The notes under the pieces were generated by a model, which worked only from the letters and a program-made list of their open reading frames with translations, searched no databases and was not told the origin of the DNA. Shown here piece by piece: positions 1 through 7,328 of a DNA stretch of 31,792 bases. The position numbers and the translations under genes are program-made. The stretch comes from CAYMLL01 sp964390645. GTDB lineage: Bacteria; Planctomycetota; UBA8108. The stretch covers positions 1 through 31,792 of the forward strand of contig CAYMLL010000050.1 in NCBI GenBank assembly GCA_964390645.1, in the 5' to 3' direction. Position 1 is the first letter of the stretch, and every line of letters starts with the position of its first letter.

Positions 1-2
1 CC

Positions 3-512
3 CCGGTTCCCGTGCGGCGGCCGTTCCGGGCCACGGACCCCGGAACCGACCCGGACGGCGACGAAGTCGCCTGCAGGTGGAGGCCCAGGATGCCCAGCCC
101 CGATTCCTCCGCCGCGACGACCCGGACCTTCGCCTTCAACAATCCGGGCCCCCACACCATCACCGTCCATGTGTCGGACATGAAGGGCCATACGGTGAGA
201 TTGTCCCGGTCGATCCTGGCGGAGATCGGGTTCCTCCGGGGCGACGCGAACGGCGATGCCCGGCGGGACATCGCCGACCCCATCTTCACGCTGATCCACT
301 TCTTCGCCGCCGGCCCGGCCCCGAGCTGCCTCGACTCGGCCGACGCCAACGACGACGGAGTGCTCGATATCGCCGACCCCATCTACCTGCTCGACTATTT
401 CTTCTCACCGCCAGCCCCTGCGCCGCCTCCGCCTCTTGGCGAATGCGGTGCCGACTCGACATCCGACGACCTGACTTGCCAGTCCTTCGCGCCGTGTGTC
501 TCCGCACGATGA
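3..512 (+). CDS. Secreted PKD-dockerin protein, C-terminal part
   Basis: The frame is open to the left edge of the window, so only the C-terminus of a larger exported protein is present; the GTG at 12 is probably internal. The first part resembles the end of a PKD beta-sandwich (acidic DPDGDEV, then a PHTITVHVSD strand). The last 90 residues form a dockerin-like doublet: repeat 1 starts FLRGDANGD and repeat 2 starts ADANDDGVLDIADPIYLLD, each with the Asp/Asn pattern of a calcium-binding EF-hand loop. A Pro-rich linker and a tail with cysteines in ECG, LTC and APC follow, and the protein stops four residues later. The same tail closes the proteins at 1470, 14070 and 17736. Role is inferred: extracellular or surface attached. 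Substrate unknown. Confidence 0.8.
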   Translation, partial: PVPVRRPFRATDPGTDPDGDEVACRWRPRMPSPDSSAATTRTFAFNNPGPHTITVHVSDMKGHTVRLSRSILAEIGFLRGDANGDARRDIADPIFTLIHFFAAGPAPSCLDSADANDDGVLDIADPIYLLDYFFSPPAPAPPPPLGECGADSTSDDLTCQSFAPCVSAR

Positions 513-727
513 TCGCTCCCCGTGAGGGCTCGGCGAGTTCGAACACCCCGGCCGTCCAGGCGAATCGCGGAACTGTCCACCTCGCAGCCCGCGAGATTCA
601 CGACGAACCGACCGGCAGCGCGTTCGCCGGGGTCCGCGCGTATGCGGATCCCCGCGTGCTCCGGGCCGAGGTAGTCGGCCCCGTGCGCGCCGCCGCCGCA
701 GCAGTCCTTCGGCGGCGCGTGCAGTGA
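500..727 (-). other. Coding-like remnant of unknown family
   Basis: On the minus strand one frame is open here and almost every codon from about 727 to 590 ends in G or C, as in real genes of this genome. It reads HAPPKDCCGGGAHGADY and then PGERAAGRFVVNLAGCEVD. I do not recognise the family. It abuts the transposase fragment at 727-965 and lies in a different frame, so it may be the end of a gene cut by an insertion. It could also be chance in GC-rich sequence; its left end overlaps the stop of the dockerin gene on the other strand. Confidence 0.25.
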
Positions 728-965
728 GCAGCCCCGACGAAGCCTCCTGTCTGTCGAAGCGCGAGCCGGAACACGGCTCGCAGTGTCAGCGACGTCTCGA
801 TCGCGAGGTCCGAATTCAGACGTTGTCCGCCTCGCCTTCCAGTCGACTTCGAGAACCAGCTCGCGGTCGCCTCCTCGCTGAACCGGATCGTCACCTCGCC
901 TCGAGCACGTGGCCCTCGCTCGTATTCCCGCCGGTTGCGAACTCGGTACCCTGTCTTGTAGCGGG
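727..965 (-). pseudogene. IS5-type DDE transposase, N-terminal remnant
   Basis: The minus-strand frame reads YRVRNRREYERG, then GEVTIRFSEEA, then GRRGGQ, SDLAIETSLTLRAVF and LRQTGGFVG in this order. This matches the N-terminal region of IS5/IS4-superfamily transposases, where a 'YxVRNWxEYxxxLxxRG' start is followed by 'YSDxAIExxLTLRxxFxLxLRQTEGF'. After GFVG the similarity stops, so the catalytic DDE domain is missing. Several consensus residues are altered (W to R after VRN, Y to N before SDLAIE, E to G in RQTEGF), which fits decay. No terminal inverted repeats were found. It is non-functional and marks an old insertion. Confidence 0.65.
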
Positions 966-1456
966 GATGGACGAGACTCGATCTCACGGCGGGCATGCAC
1001 TCGGCCTCTCACGAACGACCGCAAACACGGAATGACACGGCACTTCCGTCGGGGGCGATTCTTGCACCAACGCCGGGCGGACGTCCCGACGTGGTCAAGT
1101 GGAGGCCAGGTTGCGGTTGGCGGGAGCTCGCATGACCTGCAACATCGGACCTGGCCGCAGACTCTGCCGCTGTCACTCGTTTCCTGTCTGCTGCCGTCAG
1201 GCTGCTCCGAGATGTTGACTTCGTCCATGCAGCCGCGGACGCTGAGGGGGCCCGGGTTCTGCCGGCGTGCGGTGCTTGGAGGTTTCGGGCGCTGAGGAGC
1301 GGTGAAAACCGTCGTCCGGAGGCCGGATTCGGGACGGAGCCCGGGTGAGAGTTCCTGTCTGTGCCGCCCGGGTTGGCCTGCCTTTCAAGGGTGAGGATCG
1401 GATGGACCGGGAGAGCCGTCTCCGAAGTACCGAGTGACGTCTTCGAACCGCTTTTC
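966..1456. other. Gene-free stretch
   Basis: No frame here shows a recognisable protein, RBS-start pair, repeat or hairpin. It lies between the transposase remnant and the RBS of the next dockerin-tailed gene, so the promoter of that gene should be in its right part, but no convincing -35/-10 pair stands out. Confidence 0.4.
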
Positions 1457-1462
1457 AGGGAG
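1457..1462 (+). promoter_or_regulatory. Ribosome binding site choosing start at 1470
   Basis: AGGGAG lies seven bases before the ATG at 1470. The in-frame ATG at 1434 has no such site and would put twelve extra residues before the signal peptide, so 1470 is the preferred start. Confidence 0.6.
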
Positions 1463-1469
1463 CGACACG

Positions 1470-3290
1470 ATGCAACACGAGACAGTGTTCGGACTGGCAG
1501 GAGTCGTCGTCCTGGTGGGTGGTCTCAACGCCCGGGCAGATTTCTTCGTGGAATTCGAGGGCCCGCCGCCTTCCCCGCCCTTTGGTTTCCATAACCAGTT
1601 CTTCTGGGACGATCCCGAGGAGGGATTGGCCACAATGAACACCCGAGACCCTCATCCGAATCAGAGTGAGCTCCTGCTGGACGCGGCCGACATCCCGGGT
1701 GCATGGGATCCGAACGTGGCGGGCAGCTACGAAGTCACATGCCGTGTTGTCAGCCACTCATCGGGAGAAGGGGCCGGATACCTTGAATTTCGTGGCACGG
1801 ACGGGAACTATTCCTGGACCGTGACCTGGGGGGAGAACTTCGTGTCGCTCGACATTCAATTCGAGCAAATAGAAGTGGGCAATACCGACTTCATTTTTCC
1901 GATGGACACCACCGGTGATTTCCATACCTACCGGGTTGATTGGGACCCGAGCGTTCCGAGCGCGACTCTCTTCGTGGACGACGAAGATACCGGCATCACC
2001 CTCGGTGCGGCTTTGATGAGGGGGAGTGGCAGAGCGGACACCAGTCTTACCCTGGGCGATGCTTTCAGCTCGAGTCTCGGTGGTGAGATCATATTCGAGT
2101 GCTACGGATTCACGGCCGGCGAGGGGGTCGACCCCGAGGTTTGCGACGACGGCGTGGACAACGACGGGGACGGCGACACCGACTGTGCGGACGCCAGCTG
2201 CCTGGGCAATGCAGTCTGCCCGGAGATTTGCGACGACGGCGTGGACAACGACGGGAACGGCGACACCGACTGTCTCGACGCCGTCTGCCAGGGCGAGCCG
2301 GCCTGCCCGGCGGAGGGGGATCGGAATTGCAACGACGGCCAGGACAACGACCTGGATGGCGACATCGACTGCGCGGACGCCGACTGCGAGGGCGATCCGA
2401 GCTGCGACGATGTGTCATCTTTCAGCGTGGACTTCGCCGGTCGGCCTTTTCCGCCGTTTTTCTTCAACAATGAGTTTCTCTGGGACGATCCGGAGGAGGA
2501 ACTGGCCACGATGAAGACCAACCAGGACGGCCAGCCGGGTCAGATGGAGCTCAGCCTGGACGCGTCCGCCGTCCCGGGCACGTGGGATCCGAGCGTGGCG
2601 GGCAGCTACGAGATCACCTGCCAGGTCATCAACAGCACGGCCGGATTCGGGGCCGGAGCCCTGGAGTTTTTCTACGCGGGCATGGACTATTCCTGGACCG
2701 TGACCTGGGGGGAAAACTCCGTTTCTCTCGACATTCAATTCGAACAGATAGAAGTGGGAGACGAGTCTTTTTCGTTTCCCATGGACACCACCGACGACTT
2801 CCATACCTACCGGGTTGATTGGGACCCCGAGGTTCCGAGCGCGACTCTGTTCGTGGACGACGAAGACACCGGCATCACCCTCGGAGCGGATCTGCTGTCG
2901 AACTCCAGAGGGCGGACCGAGCTCGTGCTCGGCGACGCTTACAGCGGGACTCTCGGTGGTCAGATCGTATTCGATCACTACAGCTTCGAGGCGGCACACG
3001 ACGACGGAGGAGGCTTCAGGCGAGGGGAAGTCAACCTGCAGGGCGCCATCGATCTGGCTGACGCGGTCTACATCCTCAACTGGCTTTTCCTCGGCGGCCC
3101 GTCGCCGGATTGCGTGAAGTCCGCCGACGTGAACGACAGCGGCACGACACCCGATCTCGGCGATTCCGTGTACCTCCTGGGCTTTCTCTTCCTCGGTGGT
3201 CCACCGCCGCCGGCGCCCTTCGGGGATTGCGGAGAGGATCCCACCCCGGACGAAGTCCCCTGTGAATCGAATCCGCCCTGCGACCCGTGA
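1470..3290 (+). CDS. Secreted lectin-like/MopE/dockerin protein
   Basis: The 606-residue product begins with a signal peptide (MQHETVFGLAGVVVLVGG, predicted cleavage after NARA). Residues about 24-215 and 315-515 are two copies of one beta-sandwich domain resembling LamG/GH16-type lectin folds; both contain WDDPEE, SYSW- or NYSWTVTWGE, DIQFEQIEVG and FHTYRVDWDP. Between them (about 222-310) lie three Asp- and Cys-rich units of the type CDDGVDNDGDGDTDC, like the MopE putative metal-binding repeats. Residues 520-606 are a dockerin-like doublet (FRRGEVNLQG; SADVNDSGTTPD) with the Cys tail CGEDPTPDEVPC and final C, ending two residues later. The first EF-hand loop is degenerate (VNLQGAID). It probably binds calcium and carbohydrate outside the cell; the ligand is unknown. 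It stands alone, convergent with the gene at 3513-6707. Confidence 0.85.
   Translation: MQHETVFGLAGVVVLVGGLNARADFFVEFEGPPPSPPFGFHNQFFWDDPEEGLATMNTRDPHPNQSELLLDAADIPGAWDPNVAGSYEVTCRVVSHSSGEGAGYLEFRGTDGNYSWTVTWGENFVSLDIQFEQIEVGNTDFIFPMDTTGDFHTYRVDWDPSVPSATLFVDDEDTGITLGAALMRGSGRADTSLTLGDAFSSSLGGEIIFECYGFTAGEGVDPEVCDDGVDNDGDGDTDCADASCLGNAVCPEICDDGVDNDGNGDTDCLDAVCQGEPACPAEGDRNCNDGQDNDLDGDIDCADADCEGDPSCDDVSSFSVDFAGRPFPPFFFNNEFLWDDPEEELATMKTNQDGQPGQMELSLDASAVPGTWDPSVAGSYEITCQVINSTAGFGAGALEFFYAGMDYSWTVTWGENSVSLDIQFEQIEVGDESFSFPMDTTDDFHTYRVDWDPEVPSATLFVDDEDTGITLGADLLSNSRGRTELVLGDAYSGTLGGQIVFDHYSFEAAHDDGGGFRRGEVNLQGAIDLADAVYILNWLFLGGPSPDCVKSADVNDSGTTPDLGDSVYLLGFLFLGGPPPPAPFGDCGEDPTPDEVPCESNPPCDP
1545..2995 (+). 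repeat. Internal duplication of lectin-like domain
   Basis: The domain encoded at about 1545-2125 recurs at about 2430-2995. Blocks such as tattcctggaccgtgacctg and ctcgacattcaattcga are identical in both copies, while other parts have diverged. This shows a duplication inside the gene, recent enough or homogenised enough to retain DNA identity. Confidence 0.8.
2136..2373 (+). repeat. Tandem Cys/Asp-rich (MopE-like) units
   Basis: Units start at 2136, 2223 and about 2325. The first two are nearly identical over about 50 bases (gag gtt or att tgc, then gacgacggcgtggacaacga) with an 87-base period. The third is divergent (NCNDGQDNDLDGDIDC). Each encodes one acidic loop flanked by cysteines. 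Confidence 0.8.
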
Positions 3291-3512
3291 ACGGATGATT
3301 CGAGGCCCTGCTCGCGGAACGGACCCCGGCTCCACCAGAGCAGAGTGGTCGTACGGGCGTTGACGGACGTCCCGATCGGGTTGCGGCGATGGAGAGAGCG
3401 GGGCGCAGCGACGGAGTCCCGTCGGAAAACTCCCGGACGTGCCGGCGGACAGCACCGGAACGTGGCGGGGTTCAACGCTCTCGATTGTCTCGACCGGACC
3501 GGCAAGTAACGC

Positions 3513-6500
3513 CTAGGGAACCACCCGCCATTCCTGTATGCCGGCGGAGATCCCTGGCTGCAAGTTGACCTCCAGCCTCAAGCTGTCGGTTTCGACGGGT
3601 TTGAACTCGACCTCGTTGAACTTGTCGGTCTCGAGCGAGTAATCGCCCGGTGCCTCAACGGGTTTCCATTCGCCTGCCTGGCGATAGAGGACGCGCCAGC
3701 TTTCGGGAACCTTGCGTCCACGGCCGTCGTCGAACCAGTAGACTTGAACCCCTGAGACTCTTCGCGGGTTCTCGAACCGGTACTGAACCCACTCCGGCTC
3801 TTTCGTGTTGGGAATCCTCTCGCCTTCCCAGTTCGCGCTGTCGGTCCAGCTGCCGCCGTCAGGATTGCTCCATGTACAGCGCGTGATGGGTCTCGTCAGG
3901 CGTGCAGGCAGAGACTCTCTTGGCTTTCGTACCGGAGCCGGCGCCATCGCGGGTGGCGTTTCGGGGGTCAGTCTCGGCGCGAAGACGCTGAATATCAGCT
4001 TGGTCCCGACGAAATGGAAGGAGCCCTGGAAAGCCTGGCTCTTGTCCAATTTGAAGTCGCTCGTATCGACGTCGACGTAACTGGCGCCTGTCCAGTCGAT
4101 CAGGTCGTAGCTCTTGCCGGCCTTCATTCCGCCGGAGTCGCGAATCGTGACAACGATGCGATCTTTTTTGCAGCCATGGAATGTGCCCCCGGTGACTTTG
4201 AGCAGATCCGACTTATCACCGACATCGAACTCCAGCCGGGCGCCGCCGCGCAGCGTCAATCCGTCGCGCAGCGTCATGGTGCCGATGCTGTCTCCCGGAG
4301 CAATTCTTCCACCGGCTTTGACGACGACAAGGGCCGAGGTGCCGCCATCGCCGATGGTGCCATGACCACCCAGGGTGCCCCCGTGGTTCACCTCGACGGT
4401 CGACCTCGGACTGACACCGGAACCGGTCGTGTTGTTGACCAACAGCAGCCCGGCGTTCACCACGGTAGGCGCACGGTATGCCCGGTTGTTGCGCAGATCG
4501 GCGTTGTAGAGCGACGCGTTGTCGGCGGTCAGTTCGGCTGTGCCGTCACCGTTCTTGATGATCCCGGCCCCTCGACCCCACCTGGACGCGTGCGTCACTT
4601 CCTGCACCAGGCCGTTGAAGGTGAGCTTGGCACCCTTGGCGATGTTCATGACCAGGTCGTAAGTTCCCGTCGGCGACCAGGCAGTCGTGGTCCAGGTCGA
4701 GCCCTGCGCCCAGATGTGCTCGCCTCGAGACACGGTGAACGCCAGGTCTCCCGTTCCGTTCAAGTTGCCGGAAAGAGTGCAGCTGTGGGGCGAGTCGATG
4801 ATCAGCCCGCTGACCGAATTGCGGGTCTCTGCGTGATCGGTCAGCCCGGCGATGGTCACCGGTCCCTCGAGGATGTCGGGAACGGTCACGATGGCCTCGT
4901 CGGTGGCCTTGCGGACGTTCTGCCACGACATGACCGGGACGTTGGTGTCGCCCGAGGATTTCGGGAGGAGATCATCACACATCGCCTCGAGCGAGGACGG
5001 ATAGGCGATATGAGAGGCACGGGGGCTATACGGTCGCGACTCGAGAGGCCTGAGGTAAGGCACGGCTTCGGCTTCATTGCTGGCAGCATAGGTGGGAACC
5101 TGATCGAGCTTGCCGCGCAGTGCGGCTTCCAGGGTGAGAAGAGCGAGGGGTTGGGCGGAGCAGAGGTTGGCGGTGCGATGCAGTTCGCTCGGCGTGAAGA
5201 GGCCTTGTTCCGCTCTGAAGTGTCTCGTCACGGCGTTATTCGCGATCGTCCGGCAGAGCTCCAGGTAGGCCTTGTCTCGGGTGGCGCGAAATAGTTCCAC
5301 CAGCGCGAAGATCAAGAGAGTGTTGGTTTGCGGGGTCGCGAGATTGAGCCCTGTCGACTTGCCTCCAGCCTCCCCGATGTCTCCCAGATCGTTCCCCCGA
5401 CACATGGCGCGCAGTGTCTCCCAGATCTCGCCGTCATCGCTTTGCCGGTAGCAGATGGCGTAGGCGACGATGGTGGTCGGATCCGGTGACCACGGTTGCC
5501 AGGCGGCCGAAGGAGGTGCGCCGGTCTTCGCGCTCTTTTTCTTCTCCCGTTCGGCCAGGTCGGTGCCGTCGAAAAGCAGATTGCGCAGCTGGTTTTCCTC
5601 GGGGCGGTAGGCATACCTGGCATATGCCTTGAGGTGCTCGAGCATCGTCTCCCGGTAGTATCCTCCCTTCTCGCCGAGGTCTTCGCCGAGACGCAACATG
5701 GCCACACCACCGTTGCCCAGGAGGCCCCGGGTTCCGCGCGTTATCAGCGCGTACTCGGGCACGGGTTCACCATCGGATCCGAAGTCGCGCATCGAGGTGT
5801 GGTGCCACGGCGGTAACCCCGTGTCAGGGTGGGCACTGTCAGCATAGCGTGCGTAAAGACGCTGCGCCCAGAAGATCGGGCGGTCGTCGTTGTTGAGGAT
5901 CCCGAGCTGTCCGCCTGCCCAGATCAGGTCGGACCCCGAGTCGAAGAACGTGAGGTTACCCTTCACGATGCCCTTCACCGGATCGGTGACAGGCTGGCTC
6001 CAGACTGTATCCTCGTTGAGCTCCTTCACGTAGCTTCCGTGGCGAGTGAAGTTCATGAACCCCCAATCCTGAATGTGGGAATCCCAGTGCGCGGTCATCA
6101 TCCTGCGGGTCGCATCGGGGTCGGTTTCCCAGAAGACCGGATAGTGGGGGTAGTCGCGCTTCATCTCGTGCCCGCTTCTTCCGGCTGGCCAATCGTTGCC
6201 GTCATGGCGGTCGGTGTTCAGATTGATGAACCGGTGGTGCCCCATCTGCAGCAAGCCGTTCGGCACCTGGTAGTGTTGGAAGTAGTAGCGCAGGCATTCC
6301 TTGTAAGCCTCCTTGTACTTGGGGTCGCCGGTGAGGTTGCTGAGCCCGACGAGGAAACGGCTGAGGTTTCCCTGGTGTGCCAGGTTCGATGAAATGACTG
6401 GCTGGAACGGCTGCTTCGACCTGGGTCCGGGCCCGCCCAGGCGCGTGATATACATCTTCTCCGGGGCCTTCAGAGTGTTCACTTCGAGATAGTCGGGAAT

Positions 6501-6707
6501 CAGCGGCGTGTGTTTCTCGCCGTATGTATCGCGACCGTGCTCGAGAACGGTTTCGGCGAACTGGACCACGGCGGCCATCCTGTCTCTGTCGGTCGGTGGT
6601 GTGGGCGTGGCCCGGGTAGCCGTGAACGAGAGACAGGTCGTGAACAGCGCCGCCGAGACCAGGGTCCAGCGGCGGGAAGAGCTCGAATTGGCGGACGTTC
6701 TGCTCAT
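3513..6707 (-). CDS. Large secreted glycan-active toroid protein
   Basis: The 1064-residue product has a signal peptide (TLVSAALFTTCLSFTATRA). Residues about 40-560 look like an alpha/alpha toroid as in pectate-lyase-like and beta-L-arabinofuranosidase-like families: PKYKEAYKECLRYYFQHY, FWAQRLYARYADS, TRDKAYLELCRTIANN. Residues about 615-900 carry the glycine-rich beta repeats known from autotransporter-associated strands (GTGDLAFTVS, GIIKNGDGTAELTADN, VVNAGLLLVNNT, GGTLGGHGTIG, RIAPGDSIGTMTL). The last about 115 residues resemble the discoidin-like module at the end of GH127/DUF1680-type proteins (VQYRFENPRRVSGVQVYWFD, SWRVLYRQAGEW, LRLEV, SAGIQEWRV). No outer-membrane beta-barrel is present. 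No clear RBS precedes the ATG at 6707. Likely an extracellular polysaccharide lyase or glycosidase; reaction and substrate cannot be fixed from sequence alone. Confidence 0.75.
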   Translation of the reverse strand: MSRTSANSSSSRRWTLVSAALFTTCLSFTATRATPTPPTDRDRMAAVVQFAETVLEHGRDTYGEKHTPLIPDYLEVNTLKAPEKMYITRLGGPGPRSKQPFQPVISSNLAHQGNLSRFLVGLSNLTGDPKYKEAYKECLRYYFQHYQVPNGLLQMGHHRFINLNTDRHDGNDWPAGRSGHEMKRDYPHYPVFWETDPDATRRMMTAHWDSHIQDWGFMNFTRHGSYVKELNEDTVWSQPVTDPVKGIVKGNLTFFDSGSDLIWAGGQLGILNNDDRPIFWAQRLYARYADSAHPDTGLPPWHHTSMRDFGSDGEPVPEYALITRGTRGLLGNGGVAMLRLGEDLGEKGGYYRETMLEHLKAYARYAYRPEENQLRNLLFDGTDLAEREKKKSAKTGAPPSAAWQPWSPDPTTIVAYAICYRQSDDGEIWETLRAMCRGNDLGDIGEAGGKSTGLNLATPQTNTLLIFALVELFRATRDKAYLELCRTIANNAVTRHFRAEQGLFTPSELHRTANLCSAQPLALLTLEAALRGKLDQVPTYAASNEAEAVPYLRPLESRPYSPRASHIAYPSSLEAMCDDLLPKSSGDTNVPVMSWQNVRKATDEAIVTVPDILEGPVTIAGLTDHAETRNSVSGLIIDSPHSCTLSGNLNGTGDLAFTVSRGEHIWAQGSTWTTTAWSPTGTYDLVMNIAKGAKLTFNGLVQEVTHASRWGRGAGIIKNGDGTAELTADNASLYNADLRNNRAYRAPTVVNAGLLLVNNTTGSGVSPRSTVEVNHGGTLGGHGTIGDGGTSALVVVKAGGRIAPGDSIGTMTLRDGLTLRGGARLEFDVGDKSDLLKVTGGTFHGCKKDRIVVTIRDSGGMKAGKSYDLIDWTGASYVDVDTSDFKLDKSQAFQGSFHFVGTKLIFSVFAPRLTPETPPAMAPAPVRKPRESLPARLTRPITRCTWSNPDGGSWTDSANWEGERIPNTKEPEWVQYRFENPRRVSGVQVYWFDDGRGRKVPESWRVLYRQAGEWKPVEAPGDYSLETDKFNEVEFKPVETDSLRLEVNLQPGISAGIQEWRVVP

Positions 6708-6836
6708 GGGTCTCGTCGAGAATGCCTGCGACTGGACGGTGGAAATGACCGTCGATGTGATTACGAAGACGAACCGACCCGTGTCCTATCGAGCCAGCAC
6801 GTCGACCAGGACTTCTCCGAACACGTCGGTCAGGCT

Positions 6837-6907
6837 GACCTCCCCCAGGAACGATACTACTTTCTAATTCAGTCGCTGGTTGAATTCCAGCGCCGAGCCG
6901 CTCGCCA
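6837..6907 (+). repeat. 71-base dispersed repeat, copy A
   Basis: This intergenic stretch matches the reverse complement of 22807-22877 without gaps, 57 of 71 bases by hand count, including an identical core aattcagtcgct and gaattcc nearby. In this copy the frame reads DLPQER and IQSLVEFQRR; the other copy reads DLPPER and IQSLVEFRRR. Substitutions do not clearly favour third codon positions, so I cannot say whether it is a gene fragment or a non-coding element. Confidence 0.6.
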
Positions 6908-7024
6908 TCAACGTACTCGGTCCAATACTCGAGCTGGGAGCCCCATGGTCAGAGCCCATCCACATCTGACCGAGCGTCGGGCAGGGGCGTCACGTCCTGA
7001 CGAAACATGCAACAACGCCGCGGC

Positions 7025-7170
7025 GATCCGGTGAGCGCCGCGATGTCTCCCGAGGACGTACTCGCGACATCGCTCCACCTTCTCGGGATCGATCCTCACA
7101 CACGTCATCAACCCGTCCGGTCGAACGAGGCCGGTCTGCGGCGACGGCGAGGTGCAAGACGATCAGATCG
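7025..7170 (+). pseudogene. DUF1501 C-terminal remnant
   Basis: One frame reads MSPEDVLATSLHLLGIDPHT (7043-7102) and a second, from about 7104, reads PSGRTRPVCGDGEVQDDQIA. Joined by a frameshift they reproduce the end of DUF1501 proteins, typically 'xxDxxATIYHxLGIDPxxxxxDxxGRPxPVxxGGxxIxxLIx'. DUF1501 proteins are Tat-exported sulfatase-like proteins usually paired with planctomycete cytochromes. Nothing of the upstream nine tenths of the gene is recognisable. The hairpin at 7173 sits where its terminator would be expected. Confidence 0.6.
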
Positions 7171-7172
7171 CT

Positions 7173-7200
7173 TGCGGGAAGCGCGGGCGCGCTTCCCGCA
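7173..7200 (+). terminator. 12-bp perfect hairpin, likely terminator
   Basis: tgcgggaagcgc and gcgcttcccgca are perfect inverted repeats around a gggc loop. No T-run follows, so it would be a non-canonical terminator. Its place directly after the DUF1501 remnant and before the oxidoreductase gene supports this role; it may also insulate 7329-8687 from upstream transcription. Confidence 0.5.
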
Positions 7201-7313
7201 TCGTTGATGCTCTCCGCCATTCTGTTGTAGCCTGACTTCTCGATCTGGGAAAACCCGAGTCGGCGTAGGGTTATGCCTCTCGGGGTCGGGTCGGTGCTGA
7301 TGACGGATTTCGG

Positions 7314-7320
7314 AAAGGAG
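7314..7320 (+). promoter_or_regulatory. Strong ribosome binding site
   Basis: AAAGGAG lies eight bases before the ATG at 7329, the best Shine-Dalgarno match in the window, and fixes the start of the oxidoreductase. Confidence 0.7.
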
Positions 7321-7328
7321 ACTCGGAT

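Noticed and set aside
4014..5294. Plus-strand open frame of 426 codons inside the lyase-like gene
   Set aside because: Antisense shadow; no RBS and no recognisable domain.
7173..7200. Terminal inverted repeat of an insertion sequence
   Set aside because: The two arms are only four bases apart and no transposase lies next to them, so a transcript hairpin fits better.
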